A stretch of DNA of 27,721 nt, taken from assembly GCA_964630925.1 (NCBI GenBank), contig CAZVZK010000139.1, forward strand, positions 1-27,721. Reading direction: 5' to 3'. Below the pieces are notes generated by a model. The model did not search any database. It saw only the letters and a program-made list of their open reading frames with translations, and was not told the origin of the DNA. Positions 14,164 to 22,378 of this stretch are shown one piece after another. Made by a program: the position numbers and the translations under genes. How positions within the stretch are numbered: the stretch's first letter is position 1; every line of letters starts with the position of its first letter. This DNA comes from RGDT01 sp964630925. Lineage in GTDB: Bacteria; Planctomycetota; Planctomycetia; Gemmatales; Gemmataceae.

Positions 14164-15852
14164 ATGCCGCGTTACGTCCTCATCCTGTCCCTCACCCTCC
14201 TCCCCACGGGGCCGATCATGGCCGACGCCGACACCACCGCCGCCGCCAGGGACTTCGTCGCCGGCCACGAGAAGCGCATCCGCCCGCTCGACGTGGCGTC
14301 CGGCCTCGCCTGGTGGAAGGCCAACACCACCGGCGAGAAGGAGGCGTTCAAGGCCAAGGTCGATGCCCAGAACAAGATCGACGCCGCCCTGTCCGACGCC
14401 AAGGTCTTCGCCACCCTCAAGGGGCTGCACGAGAAGCGGGCCGACATCGACGACGCCACGACCCGCCGGGCCGTCGAGGTGCTGTACCTCGCGTACCTGG
14501 AGAAGCAGCTCGACGCCGGCCTGCTCAAGAAGATGAACGAGCTGGCCAACTCCGTCGAGGAGAAGTTCAACGTCTTCCGCGCCAAGGTCGATGGCGAGGA
14601 GCTGACCGACAACAAGGCCCGCGACATCCTCGCCAAATCGGACGACTCGAAGCGCCTGCGTGCCGTGTGGGAGGCGTGCAAGGCGGTCGGCGGCGAGGTC
14701 GAGAAGGACCTCAAGGAGCTGGTCAAGCTGCGCAACCAGGCTGCCAAGAAGCTCGGCTTCAAGAACTTCCAGGAGATGCAGCTCAGGCTCAACGAGCAGG
14801 ACCCCGCCAAGGTGCTGAAGCTCTTCGACGAGCTGGACGAATTGACGAAGGAGCCGTTCCTCGCGGCGAAGAAGGACATCGACGCGCGGCTGGCGAAGCG
14901 TTACGGCGTGAAGGAGGCCGACCTCATGCCCTGGCACTACCACGACCCGTTCTTCCAGGACACGCCGCGGGTGTTCGAGGCGGACCTGGATGAGCCGTAC
15001 CGCAAGGCGGACATCGAGAAGATGTGCCGCGACTTCTACAAGGGGATCGGCCTGCCCATCGACCGGGTGTTGGCGGCGAGCGACCTGTACGAGAAGAAGG
15101 GCAAGAGCCAGCACGCCTTCTGCACGGACATCGACCGCGAGGGCGACGTGCGCGTCCTGGCCAACATCGTGCCGAACCACCAGTGGGCCAGCACGATGCT
15201 GCACGAGCTGGGGCACGCGGTGTACAGCACGACCGGCAACAACATCCCCGCCAAGCTGCCGTACGCCCTGCGGGGCGAGGCGCACATCCTCGCCACCGAG
15301 GGCGTGGCGATGATGTTCGAGCGCCTGGCGAACCGCCCGGCGTTCCTGGAGAAGGTCGGCGTGCCGATGAAGGACGCCGAGGGGTTCGGCAAGGCGGCGG
15401 CGCAGGCGCAGAAGTACCGCCTGCTGATCTTCTCGCGCTGGTGCCAGGTGATGCTGCGTTTCGAGAAGGGCATGTACGAGGACCCCGAGCAGGACCTGAG
15501 CAAGCTGTGGTGGGGCCTCGTCGAGAAGTACCAGGGGCTGAAGAAGCCCGAGGGCCGCACCGCGCCCGACTACGCGGCCAAGGTGCACGTGGTGGTGGCG
15601 CCGGTCTACTACCACAACTACATGATGGGCGAGCTGTTCGCGTCGCAGCTACACCACGCCATCGCGCGGGAGGTCTACAAGGGCGCGACGCCGGACGGCG
15701 TGGTCTACGCCGGGAACAAGGAGGTGGGCGAGTTCATGCGGAAGAAGGTGTTCGCGCCGGGGCGGACGCTCGACTGGAACGGCCTGACGAAGCACGCGAC
15801 GGGCGAGGAGCTGAACGCGAAGGCGTTCGCGGTGGACTTCAAGGCGAAGTGA
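14164..15852 (+). CDS. Secreted M2/M3-like zinc metallopeptidase
   Basis: A 562-residue gluzincin peptidase. A signal peptide spans about residues 1-20 (VLILSLTLLPTGPIMADA). The body is strongly helical and Lys/Glu/Asp-rich, as in peptidyl-dipeptidase folds. The zinc site HELGH is at residues 347-351 and the third ligand is probably Glu379 in ILATEGVAMMFE, a spacing that fits M2/M3-type enzymes. AKVHVVVAPVYYHNYMMGELFASQL near 475-499 is a further family-like block containing tyrosines that often line the active site. It probably trims peptides in the periplasm. GGAGG lies upstream of ATG 14164; TAGAAT at 14129 may be its -10. Ala codons near the start are mostly GCC and near the end mostly GCG. 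It sits between two toxin-antitoxin-like pairs. Confidence 0.85.
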   Translation: MPRYVLILSLTLLPTGPIMADADTTAAARDFVAGHEKRIRPLDVASGLAWWKANTTGEKEAFKAKVDAQNKIDAALSDAKVFATLKGLHEKRADIDDATTRRAVEVLYLAYLEKQLDAGLLKKMNELANSVEEKFNVFRAKVDGEELTDNKARDILAKSDDSKRLRAVWEACKAVGGEVEKDLKELVKLRNQAAKKLGFKNFQEMQLRLNEQDPAKVLKLFDELDELTKEPFLAAKKDIDARLAKRYGVKEADLMPWHYHDPFFQDTPRVFEADLDEPYRKADIEKMCRDFYKGIGLPIDRVLAASDLYEKKGKSQHAFCTDIDREGDVRVLANIVPNHQWASTMLHELGHAVYSTTGNNIPAKLPYALRGEAHILATEGVAMMFERLANRPAFLEKVGVPMKDAEGFGKAAAQAQKYRLLIFSRWCQVMLRFEKGMYEDPEQDLSKLWWGLVEKYQGLKKPEGRTAPDYAAKVHVVVAPVYYHNYMMGELFASQLHHAIAREVYKGATPDGVVYAGNKEVGEFMRKKVFAPGRTLDWNGLTKHATGEELNAKAFAVDFKAK

Positions 15853-15859
15853 CGGCCCC

Positions 15860-15889
15860 TTGCGGTGGCGGCACCGGGCGGGGTAGGAT
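15860..15889 (+). promoter_or_regulatory. Promoter candidate for the second toxin-antitoxin pair
   Basis: TTGCGG and TAGGAT are separated by 18 bases and lie 21 bases before ATG 15911, in the short gap after the peptidase gene. Confidence 0.4.
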
Positions 15890-15910
15890 GGGGATGGAAG
15901 GAGGTGCCGC

Positions 15911-16213
15911 ATGGCGCACATCGTGTTGACCGAGGACCAGATGCGGGCCATCGGCGTCGGCGGCCCGGTGGACCTGCGCGGCCCGGACGGCCAGTTGGTG
16001 GCGGTCGCCCAGCCGCTGGTGCCCGGCGAGGCGGAGGCCCTGGAGCGCCTCCGCCGCAGGCGGGCTGACCCGTCGCCCGAGCCGGGCATCCCCTCGGCCC
16101 AGGTGCAGACCCACATGCGCAAGCTCGACGAGATCCGCCTGCGCGAGGGCGGGATGACGCGGGACCGGATGCTCGACCTGCTCCGCCGCATGCGGGCGGG
16201 TGAAGAGGTATGA
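15911..16213 (+). CDS. Putative antitoxin of a RelE/ParE-type pair
   Basis: A 100-residue protein. Residues 1-40 (VLTEDQMRAIGVGGPVDLRGPDGQLVAV) form a small beta-rich unit with a V-x-(V/L)R-x-PDG motif that I associate with planctomycete antitoxin-like proteins. Residues 45-100 are charged and helical (EALERLRRRR..., HMRKLDEIRLREGG..., LLRRMRAGEEV), suited to wrap a toxin. There is no clear DNA-binding motif. GGAGG sits five bases before ATG 15911. The stop overlaps the start of the next gene as ATGA at 16210-16213, so the two are translationally coupled. The antitoxin label rests mainly on this pairing and on the neighbour's fold. Confidence 0.65.
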   Translation: MAHIVLTEDQMRAIGVGGPVDLRGPDGQLVAVAQPLVPGEAEALERLRRRRADPSPEPGIPSAQVQTHMRKLDEIRLREGGMTRDRMLDLLRRMRAGEEV

Positions 16214-16464
16214 GGTACACCGTCGATTGGACGGCCGACGCCGAGAACGCCCTCGCCGGCGTCTGGCTCGATTCGGGGTTCGACCCTGACGTGACGGCGG
16301 CACAGGCACGGATCGACCAGTTGCTCGCCGCGGACCCGCACGGCAACGGCGAGCACCGCTCCGAAGGCCTGTACCGCATCGAGGTCAGCCCGCCGGTGGC
16401 GACGTACTCCATCGATGACGCGGCCCGGCACGTCGAGGTGTCGAGCGTCTGGTATCGTCCGTGA
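16210..16464 (+). CDS. RelE/ParE-superfamily toxin-like protein
   Basis: An 84-residue protein with the compact RelE/ParE pattern: YTVDWTADAENALAGVW at residues 3-19 (strand then helix), an acidic helix with ARIDQLLAADPHGNGE near 35-50, then YRIEVSPPVATYSIDDAARHVEVSSVW near 55-81, the central beta-hairpins. In this superfamily RelE members cleave mRNA on the ribosome and ParE members inhibit gyrase; the residues here do not let me choose. The start codon is shared with the end of the upstream putative antitoxin (ATGA overlap). The TSSVW-like end is typical of planctomycete members. It may be active or merely vestigial. Confidence 0.72.
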   Translation: MRYTVDWTADAENALAGVWLDSGFDPDVTAAQARIDQLLAADPHGNGEHRSEGLYRIEVSPPVATYSIDDAARHVEVSSVWYRP

Positions 16465-16526
16465 AGCCGCGTCTTCTCTGCCCCTCGCCGCCTTCCCGAT
16501 CAACGAATGAAAGCAGAAGGCGCGGC

Positions 16527-16859
16527 ATGACAGAGGAGCGGGAGAAAGACCACCTCGCTGGGTTTGCCGACCTCCACGACGAAGGGGTCCTCACCGACGG
16601 GGAGTATTGCCATGCCCTCGTCTGGCACCTCCCGCTGGTGGATTCTGAAGCGGCTCTTGCCGCCCTGACGGTGGCGCGGCTTCGCAGCCTGCGGACGTTC
16701 CTGGCGGGTATGCCGCGGTCCGAGGAGGAATGGGGCCGATACCGGGTCTTCCTGATCGGCGAGCCCGATGTCCACCCGTTCCCCGCCCGGACGCGGCTCC
16801 GGGCCGGGGTCGAGCTGGCCCGCACGTATCTGGCACGGACAGGCGTGCCGGGATCGTGA
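16527..16859 (+). CDS. Small hypothetical protein
   Basis: A 110-residue soluble protein not recognised. It is acidic in the first half (MTEEREKDHLAGFADLHDEGVLTDGEYCHALVWHL) and mostly helical, with a late YRVFLIGEPDVHPFP segment. No metal or catalytic motif is visible. The start at ATG 16527 has only a weak AGAAGG ahead of it; an upstream in-frame GTG at 16461 would add a Pro/Ser/Arg-rich stretch that does not look like protein. It follows the toxin-like gene by 62 bases and converges on the SEC-C gene, with 55 bases between the two stops. Confidence 0.6.
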   Translation: MTEEREKDHLAGFADLHDEGVLTDGEYCHALVWHLPLVDSEAALAALTVARLRSLRTFLAGMPRSEEEWGRYRVFLIGEPDVHPFPARTRLRAGVELARTYLARTGVPGS

Positions 16860-16914
16860 ATCGGCTCCGTGCGGGTAGCCGTGCCCACGGGCGTCCTGAA
16901 GTCAACACTTCGAT

Positions 16915-18177
16915 TCAGAACAGCGGCTTCTTGTCGATGCAGCACTTCTTGTACTTCTTCCCGCTGCCGCACGGGCACGGGTCGTTGCGGCCCGTCTTCG
17001 GCTTCTCCGCCGGCGCCGGCTTGAATAGCGGCGCCGAGGCGGGGCGCGGCTTGCTCTCGGCCTCGAACGCCGCCTCGAACGCCGCCATGCGGCGGCGGGT
17101 CGTCTCCCGCTCCTGCCGCGCCCGCGCCCGCCACCCCGCCATCTCCGGGTAGTCCTGGCCCAGCAGGGTGCAGGACGCCAGGAAGTCGTCGCGGGCCTCA
17201 CGTATCACGCCCACCTTCACGAAGCAGGCGTGCAGCGCGTCGTTGGCCTCCGGCGCGATCTTCCGCGCCACCCCGCTCGCCAGGAACTGGGCGACCCCGT
17301 CGTCGTCCTCCTTCGGCAGCCACTCCAGGCACGCCCGCAGTGCCGCCTCGGAGCGGATGTCGCCCCAGACGCAGGCCGCCCCGATGCGGAACGAGGTGTC
17401 GCCCTTCCCGTAGTCCGCGAGCAGGGCGGCGACGGCCGCATCCGTGCCGATCCGCGTCAGCGAAGTCTGGCACTCCTCCAGCAGCAGCTCGCCGTCGATG
17501 TGGAGGCGGCGCACGAGGTCCGGGACGGCGGCCTCCAGGCGCAGCAGGCCGGCGAGCCGGGCCGCCGCGTTCTCCAGCCACAGGCGCGGGTGCCCCGCCA
17601 CGTCATCGCCCAGGTCCAGCGCCAGCTCCGCCAGCACGCGCGGCCCGATGCCCGGACGCGTGCCGAGGACGGCGACAATGTCCTCCATCTCGTCCCAGCC
17701 GGCCTCGTGGGCGTACCCGGCGTCCTTGCCCTTCTCGCTCAGCGCCTCCAACTCGCCCCACAGGGCGTCGTCGTCCCTGTCGAGGTGCAGGAGCCGCCGG
17801 GCGAGGGCGTCCTTGTGACTCTTGAACGCCGGGGCGGCGGCGAGCGCCGCCGCGTGCGCCGCCACGAGCGTCGGCTCGGCCTCATCCAGCAGGCCGGCCA
17901 TCGTCCGCAGGTAGTAATCATCCGCGTCCATCCCCGGCGAAACGGCCTCCGCGACAGCCCACGCGACGGTGGCTGGCGTCTGGGCCAGGTACTCCATCTT
18001 GTGGTGATACTCGAACGCCTTCTTCCGCCCGTAACGCCCGAAGGCCTCGATGACGGCGGGGAGGAAGGAGGTGTCGGGGCTCCGCGCGTCGCCCAGGGCG
18101 GACAGGACGAGCTGACGCACATCCGCGTCCGGGTGAGAAAGGGCCTCGCGGGCACGGGCATCGTCGAGGATCGGCAT
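16915..18177 (-). CDS. SEC-C motif protein with HEAT-like repeats
   Basis: A 420-residue cytoplasmic protein. Residues 1-370 are helical and HEAT-like (for example HPDADVRQLVLSALGDARSP near 15-34). The C-terminus has a complete SEC-C zinc motif: DPCPCGSGKKYKKCC at residues 399-413, with Cys401, Cys403, Cys412 and Cys413 as ligands. In SecA the same motif binds zinc and helps contact SecB; free-standing SEC-C proteins are widespread and mostly uncharacterised. The basic end (KKYKKCCIDKK) could touch nucleic acid or a ribosome partner. ATG 18177 is preceded by GGAGGGG. A TATAAT box lies at 18222-18227. It is convergent with the gene ending at 16859. Confidence 0.88.
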   Translation of the reverse strand: MPILDDARAREALSHPDADVRQLVLSALGDARSPDTSFLPAVIEAFGRYGRKKAFEYHHKMEYLAQTPATVAWAVAEAVSPGMDADDYYLRTMAGLLDEAEPTLVAAHAAALAAAPAFKSHKDALARRLLHLDRDDDALWGELEALSEKGKDAGYAHEAGWDEMEDIVAVLGTRPGIGPRVLAELALDLGDDVAGHPRLWLENAAARLAGLLRLEAAVPDLVRRLHIDGELLLEECQTSLTRIGTDAAVAALLADYGKGDTSFRIGAACVWGDIRSEAALRACLEWLPKEDDDGVAQFLASGVARKIAPEANDALHACFVKVGVIREARDDFLASCTLLGQDYPEMAGWRARARQERETTRRRMAAFEAAFEAESKPRPASAPLFKPAPAEKPKTGRNDPCPCGSGKKYKKCCIDKKPLF

Positions 18178-18221
18178 GGCGGCACCCCTCCGGGACGCCT
18201 CGGGCGGCGCCCCTGGGGGGG

Positions 18222-18227
18222 ATTATA
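18222..18227 (-). promoter_or_regulatory. Consensus -10 box upstream of the SEC-C gene
   Basis: The minus strand reads TATAAT in the 59-base gap before ATG 18177. No good -35 is found 16-18 bases upstream, which would fall within the end of the kinase-like gene. Promoter function is plausible, not shown. Confidence 0.35.
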
Positions 18228-18236
18228 GGGAGGCCG

Positions 18237-18965
18237 TCAGGCGGCGGGCGCGGCGGCCCTGGCGGCCAGGGCGGCCTCCTTGGCCTTCGCCATGTGAACG
18301 ATGACGGCGGCGCACTCGTCCACGCCGGCCCGCGCCGAGCTGAGCACCACGTCGTACAGGACCGGGTCGGCGGGGTCGACGCGGAAGTGGTGCTTGAGGA
18401 ATGCCGTCCGCTCACGGTCGTGCAGCTCGACCCAGCGGCGTGCCTCCTCCGCCGGCACCCCGTCACGCTTCTGCACCTCGGCGACACGCACGTCGAGCGG
18501 GGCGACGACGCGGACCGAGAGGGTGGTCTCGTGGGGCAGGACGTGGGACGCCCCGCGGCCGACGATGACGCAGTGCCCGGCCTTGCCGAGGGAGGCGAGC
18601 AGGGCCAGCAGGCCGCGCAGGTAGGCGCCGTCGCGGCCGGCCTGCGGGACACCCAGGCCACGCATCAGGCCCTCGAGCCAGGAGACGTGCCTCTCGTCGA
18701 GGGTCTCCAGCAGTTTGACGCTGAGGCCCTTCTCGTCGGCGATCTTCTGGAGCAGCTCGCGGTCGTACACGGGCCAGCCGAGGAGTGCGCCGGCGGCGCG
18801 GGCGATCTCGGCGCCACGCGAGCCGGCCTCGCGGCTCAGGGCGATGGTGAGCTTGGGAGGCCCCGGCTTCGGCTCCTCGGCCCCGTGCCCCTCGACGGTG
18901 AGCGACCCCAGGTAGGCGCGTAGCTGGCCCAGCGGCTCGGCCACCCGCCCGGAGAAACGTGACAT
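18237..18965 (-). CDS. Cytidylate kinase-like family protein
   Basis: A 242-residue P-loop-type protein of the Cytidylate_kin2 family, related to enzymes that phosphorylate CMP/dCMP, although the true substrate of this branch is uncertain. The nucleotide-binding region reads TIALSREAGSRGAEIARAAG near residues 40-59 and is followed by WPVYDRELLQKIADEKGLS near 64. VIVGRGASHVLP near 134 and APLDVRVAEVQKRDGV near 152 are typical family blocks, and R-x-x-FLKHHF near 190 resembles the lid end. The P-loop is atypical (SREAGSRG instead of GxxGxGKS), usual for this family. ATG 18965 has GGAGGG upstream; longer in-frame starts lie in noncoding-looking sequence. The first 35 residues are a variable extension. 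It lies 59 bases upstream of the SEC-C gene. Confidence 0.85.
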   Translation of the reverse strand: MSRFSGRVAEPLGQLRAYLGSLTVEGHGAEEPKPGPPKLTIALSREAGSRGAEIARAAGALLGWPVYDRELLQKIADEKGLSVKLLETLDERHVSWLEGLMRGLGVPQAGRDGAYLRGLLALLASLGKAGHCVIVGRGASHVLPHETTLSVRVVAPLDVRVAEVQKRDGVPAEEARRWVELHDRERTAFLKHHFRVDPADPVLYDVVLSSARAGVDECAAVIVHMAKAKEAALAARAAAPAA

Positions 18966-19153
18966 GGCACCCTCCACGGCGTTCGGAAAGATTGCGGGCC
19001 GCGTCGGGGGACCCCTCCCCGGCAGCGCCACACCCCCCCTCAATGCAAACCGGATGCCCGATCCGATTTGGCTCTCCGGCCCGCAAAATGGCCCCAGACT
19101 GAGCGGACCGGCCGGGCCCCGGCCCAGATCCGCACACCCGCACACGGGCGGGC

Positions 19154-19182
19154 TTGCCGGCCGACCCCCACGCCCCGACAAT
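19154..19182 (+). promoter_or_regulatory. Promoter candidate for the DUF2007 gene
   Basis: TTGCCG and GACAAT are 17 bases apart, 27 bases before ATG 19210. Confidence 0.4.
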
Positions 19183-19209
19183 CACCCGGCCCATCCGCGG
19201 AGGCGCCCG

Positions 19210-19797
19210 ATGGCCGGAGATCTGGTGACCGTCGAGAGCTACCCCGATCCGATCACGGCCAACCTGGCCCGGAACCGGCTGGAGGAGGCCGGCATCCGGG
19301 CCGTCCTGTCCGGCGAGGAATTGGTCGGGATCTCGTGGGGGTTCCCAGGGGCCATCGGAGGCATCAAGCTCCTGGTGATGGAGGAGGACGCCACACGCGC
19401 CGTGTTGCTCCTGGCCGACCCCGCGAGCGAGGCGCCTCCGCCACCCGAGGAGCGGGAGGGCATCCAGGCCGATCCTCCACCGGCACTCGACACGCGGCTC
19501 CAGATCGACGCACCCGAGCCGGGCGAAGAGCCCGACGGGCCGGAGGATGAGGAGCCGCACGTCACCCACCTCGACGCGACGGCGGCACGCGCGTACAAAG
19601 CGGCCCTGTTCGGGCTGTTCTTCTTCCCCCTCAGCTTCTACGCGATCTACCTGGTCCTCGACGTGACCTCGTCCGACGAGCAGTTGACCGCCAGGGGCCG
19701 CCGCGACCTGGGGTACGCGCTCCTCTTCCTCTCGCCCTATTTCCTGGTGATCGCCGCCATCGGCTTCGCCATCGCCTTCAACCTGGCCAACCCGTGA
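19210..19797 (+). CDS. DUF2007-type membrane protein
   Basis: A 195-residue protein. Residues 4-70 match the DUF2007 (putative signal-transducing) pattern: LVTVESYPDPITANLARNRLEEAGIRAVLSGEE, then a GGIKLLVMEEDATRAVLLL strand-helix. A Pro/Glu-rich acidic linker follows (about 75-125). Two hydrophobic segments at about 137-157 and 174-192 (ALFGLFFFPLSFYAIYLVL; ALLFLSPYFLVIAAIGFAIAF) are membrane spans, leaving the DUF2007 domain probably in the cytoplasm. The biochemical role of DUF2007 is not established. GGAGG precedes ATG 19210. A stem-loop lies 35 bases after the stop. Confidence 0.8.
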   Translation: MAGDLVTVESYPDPITANLARNRLEEAGIRAVLSGEELVGISWGFPGAIGGIKLLVMEEDATRAVLLLADPASEAPPPPEEREGIQADPPPALDTRLQIDAPEPGEEPDGPEDEEPHVTHLDATAARAYKAALFGLFFFPLSFYAIYLVLDVTSSDEQLTARGRRDLGYALLFLSPYFLVIAAIGFAIAFNLANP

Positions 19798-19832
19798 CGG
19801 GCTTGATTCGGGCCCGTGTGCGGCCCAGCTCC

Positions 19833-19848
19833 GCCCCCTGACGGGGGC
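19833..19848 (+). terminator. GC stem-loop after the DUF2007 gene
   Basis: GCCCCC, a four-base TGAC loop, then GGGGGC. The position fits a terminator, but no T-run follows, so intrinsic termination is only a possibility. Confidence 0.25.
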
Positions 19849-19874
19849 CCGCCCGCCTGGCAGAAACAGCGGCC

Positions 19875-19904
19875 TTGCGCGTCGCCGGACGCCCCGGCTA
19901 CAAT
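19875..19904 (+). promoter_or_regulatory. Promoter candidate for the SNF2 helicase gene
   Basis: TTGCGC and TACAAT are separated by 18 bases and lie 26 bases upstream of ATG 19931. Confidence 0.45.
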
Positions 19905-19930
19905 GGCCTGCATCCCCCGGAGCGCACCCG

Positions 19931-22309
19931 ATGGCACGCAAGAAGAAGAGCAAGAAGGCGCCACGCCTGTCCAACACCCATCGGCCCGCCCACATGTCGC
20001 TCGAGGACTGGCAGGTCGCCCTCCGCCGGCAGTTCGGGCGCGAGCAGAAGTTCAAGATCGCCAACCGCGGCGGGCACCCCGTCTTCTCCGACTTCGACGT
20101 CCACAACCCCGAGAGCCGCAACACCTACCGCGTCCGCATCCGCGGCCGCGCGCCGGGGGACAACGCCTGCTCCTGCCCCGACTTCGCCACCAACACCCTC
20201 GGCACCTGCAAGCACATCGAGTTCGCCCTCGCGCGGATCGAGCGCAAGGCCGACCTGCGCAAGCAGCTCCGCGCCGGGCACATCTCCCCCAACAGCGAGA
20301 TCTTCCTCCGCTACGGCGGGCAGCGCGAGGTGTGCTTCCGCCCCGGCGCCGAGTGCCCCGTCGAGCTGGCCCGCCTCGCCTCCGCCGTCTTCGGGGCCGA
20401 CGGCGCCCTGCTCCCCGACGGGGCCGAGGGCTTCGGCGACTTCCTGGAGCAGGCCCGCGCGCTGGAGCCGGCCCTCGACTGCGGCGCCGACGTGCTCGCC
20501 TACCTCGCCGAGGTGCGCGACGGGTCGGCCCGGCGGGAGGCCGTCAAGAAGGCGTTCCCACGCGGCATCCGCAGCGCCGCCTTCAACGGGCTGCTCAAGG
20601 TGCCCCTCTACGACTACCAGCGGCAGGGCGCGTTGTTCGCCGCCACCGCCGGGCGCTGCCTGATCGGCGACGAGATGGGGCTGGGCAAGACCATCCAGGC
20701 CATCGCCGCCGCCGAGATCATGGCCCGGCTGCACGGGGTCGAGCGCGTCCTCATCGTCTGCCCCACGTCGCTCAAGCACCAGTGGCGCCGCGAGATCGAG
20801 AAGTTCACCACGCGGCCCGCCGAGGCCGTGGGCGGCGATTGGCCGCAGCGGCAGAAGCAGTGGCGGGCCGCGGGGCCGTTCTTCAAGATCACCAACTACG
20901 ACACCGTCCACGCCGACCTGGAGGGCATCGCGGCGTGGTCGCCGGACCTCGTCATCCTCGACGAGGCGCAGCGCATCAAGAACTGGAAGACGCGGACGGC
21001 ACGCAGCGTGAAGAAGATCGCCTCGCCGTTCGCCATCGTGCTGACCGGCACGCCGCTGGAGAACCGGCTGGAGGAGCTGGTGTCGCTGGTGCAGTTCGTG
21101 GACCTGTACCGCCTCGGGCCGACGTTCCGCCTCCTGCACGGGCACCAGATCCTCGACGAGTTCGGCAAGGTGATCGGGTACAAGGACCTGGACAAGCTCG
21201 GCGAGACGCTGGCGCCGATCCTGCTACGGCGGACCAAGTCCCAGGTGCTGGACCAGTTGCCCGGCCGGCTGGATACGAACGTGTTCGTGCCGCTCACGGA
21301 GCCGCAGCAGCGCGTCCACGACGAGGGGAAGGAGGCGGTGGCGCGGATCGTCCACAAGTGGAAGAAATACAAGTTCCTCTCCGAGGCGGACAAGCGGCGG
21401 CTGATGGCGGCGCTGCAGGTGATGCGCATGGCGTGCGACAGCACCTACCTGATCGACCCGGCGGACGACCACGGCAAGAAGTGCGGCGAGATCACCGAGC
21501 TGCTGCGGGAGATGCTCGAGCGGCCCGACGCCAAGGTCGTCGTCTTCAGCCAGTGGCTGCGCATGCACGAATTGCTGTCGGCGGCGCTGACGGAGGCGAA
21601 GGTCGATCACGCGCTGTTCAACGGCTCGCTGGACGGGGTGAAGCGGCGTGACGTGATCGACCGCTTCCGCGACGACCCGGCGTGCCGGGTGCTGCTGGCG
21701 ACGGACGCGGGCAGCGTGGGTCTGAACCTCCAGTGGGCGTCGGCGGTGATCAACGTCGACCTGCCGTGGAACCCGGCGGTGATGGAGCAGCGGATCGGGC
21801 GGGTGCATCGGCTGGGGCAGACGAGGCCGGTGCAGGTGGTGAACTTCATCGCGCGCGGGGCCATCGAGGAGGGGATGCTGTCGCTGCTGAAGTTCAAGAC
21901 CTCGCTGTTCAAGGGCATCCTCGACGGCGGGGACAAGGAGGTGTTCCTGGGCGGCAGCCGCCTGAAGCGGTTCATGGAGACGGTGGAGCGGGCGACGGGC
22001 GACATCCCGTCGCCGCCGGCGGAGGAGGAGCAGCCGCCCGAGCCGGCCCACGCCACGCCCGCCGCGGCGGAGGCGGCGCCGGACCCGTGGCAGGGGCTGT
22101 TGCAGACGGGGATGGCGTTGTTGCAGCAATTCACCGCGGCCGCCGCCCCCGGCGCGGCTCCGGCGGCGGCGTCGGCGTTCGTGCGGCGCGACGAGACGAC
22201 GGGGGAGACGTACCTGCGGCTGCCGGTGCCGCCGCCGGACCTGGTGCGGCAGGCGCTGGGGCTGCTGCAACAATTCCTGGGCGGGGCGGCGCCCCCCTCC
22301 GGGGGCTGA
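19931..22309 (+). CDS. SWIM zinc finger and SNF2-type DEAD-like helicase
   Basis: A 792-residue superfamily 2 ATPase likely to remodel protein-nucleic acid complexes. A basic N-terminus (MARKKKSKK) precedes a SWIM zinc finger with Cys80-x-Cys82-x10-Cys93-x-His95. The SNF2 core follows: Walker A GDEMGLGKT at 246-254, the DEAQ box at 344-347 (DEAQRIKN), VVVFSQWLRMHELL near 535, and motif VI QRIGRVHRLGQ near 620-630. IEEGMLSLLKFKTSLFKGIL near 645 is the usual HepA/SNF2 tail. The last 110 residues are Pro/Ala/Glu-rich and end in a short helix, not part of the family. ATG 19931 has GGAG ahead of it. A GCCCCC-CTCC-GGGGGC stem-loop spans the stop region. Confidence 0.94.
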   Translation: MARKKKSKKAPRLSNTHRPAHMSLEDWQVALRRQFGREQKFKIANRGGHPVFSDFDVHNPESRNTYRVRIRGRAPGDNACSCPDFATNTLGTCKHIEFALARIERKADLRKQLRAGHISPNSEIFLRYGGQREVCFRPGAECPVELARLASAVFGADGALLPDGAEGFGDFLEQARALEPALDCGADVLAYLAEVRDGSARREAVKKAFPRGIRSAAFNGLLKVPLYDYQRQGALFAATAGRCLIGDEMGLGKTIQAIAAAEIMARLHGVERVLIVCPTSLKHQWRREIEKFTTRPAEAVGGDWPQRQKQWRAAGPFFKITNYDTVHADLEGIAAWSPDLVILDEAQRIKNWKTRTARSVKKIASPFAIVLTGTPLENRLEELVSLVQFVDLYRLGPTFRLLHGHQILDEFGKVIGYKDLDKLGETLAPILLRRTKSQVLDQLPGRLDTNVFVPLTEPQQRVHDEGKEAVARIVHKWKKYKFLSEADKRRLMAALQVMRMACDSTYLIDPADDHGKKCGEITELLREMLERPDAKVVVFSQWLRMHELLSAALTEAKVDHALFNGSLDGVKRRDVIDRFRDDPACRVLLATDAGSVGLNLQWASAVINVDLPWNPAVMEQRIGRVHRLGQTRPVQVVNFIARGAIEEGMLSLLKFKTSLFKGILDGGDKEVFLGGSRLKRFMETVERATGDIPSPPAEEEQPPEPAHATPAAAEAAPDPWQGLLQTGMALLQQFTAAAAPGAAPAAASAFVRRDETTGETYLRLPVPPPDLVRQALGLLQQFLGGAAPPSGG
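22291..22306 (+). terminator. GC stem-loop at the end of the helicase gene
   Basis: GCCCCC and GGGGGC flank a CTCC loop immediately before the TGA stop at 22307-22309. It has the same six-base stem as the stem-loop at 19833-19848. No T-run follows. Confidence 0.25.
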
Positions 22310-22378
22310 CGCCGGCCGGCTCGTCCGGAACAAGACACGGCGGGCTCACGCCGCGCCGCTCGCCCTTGAGAGCATCCC

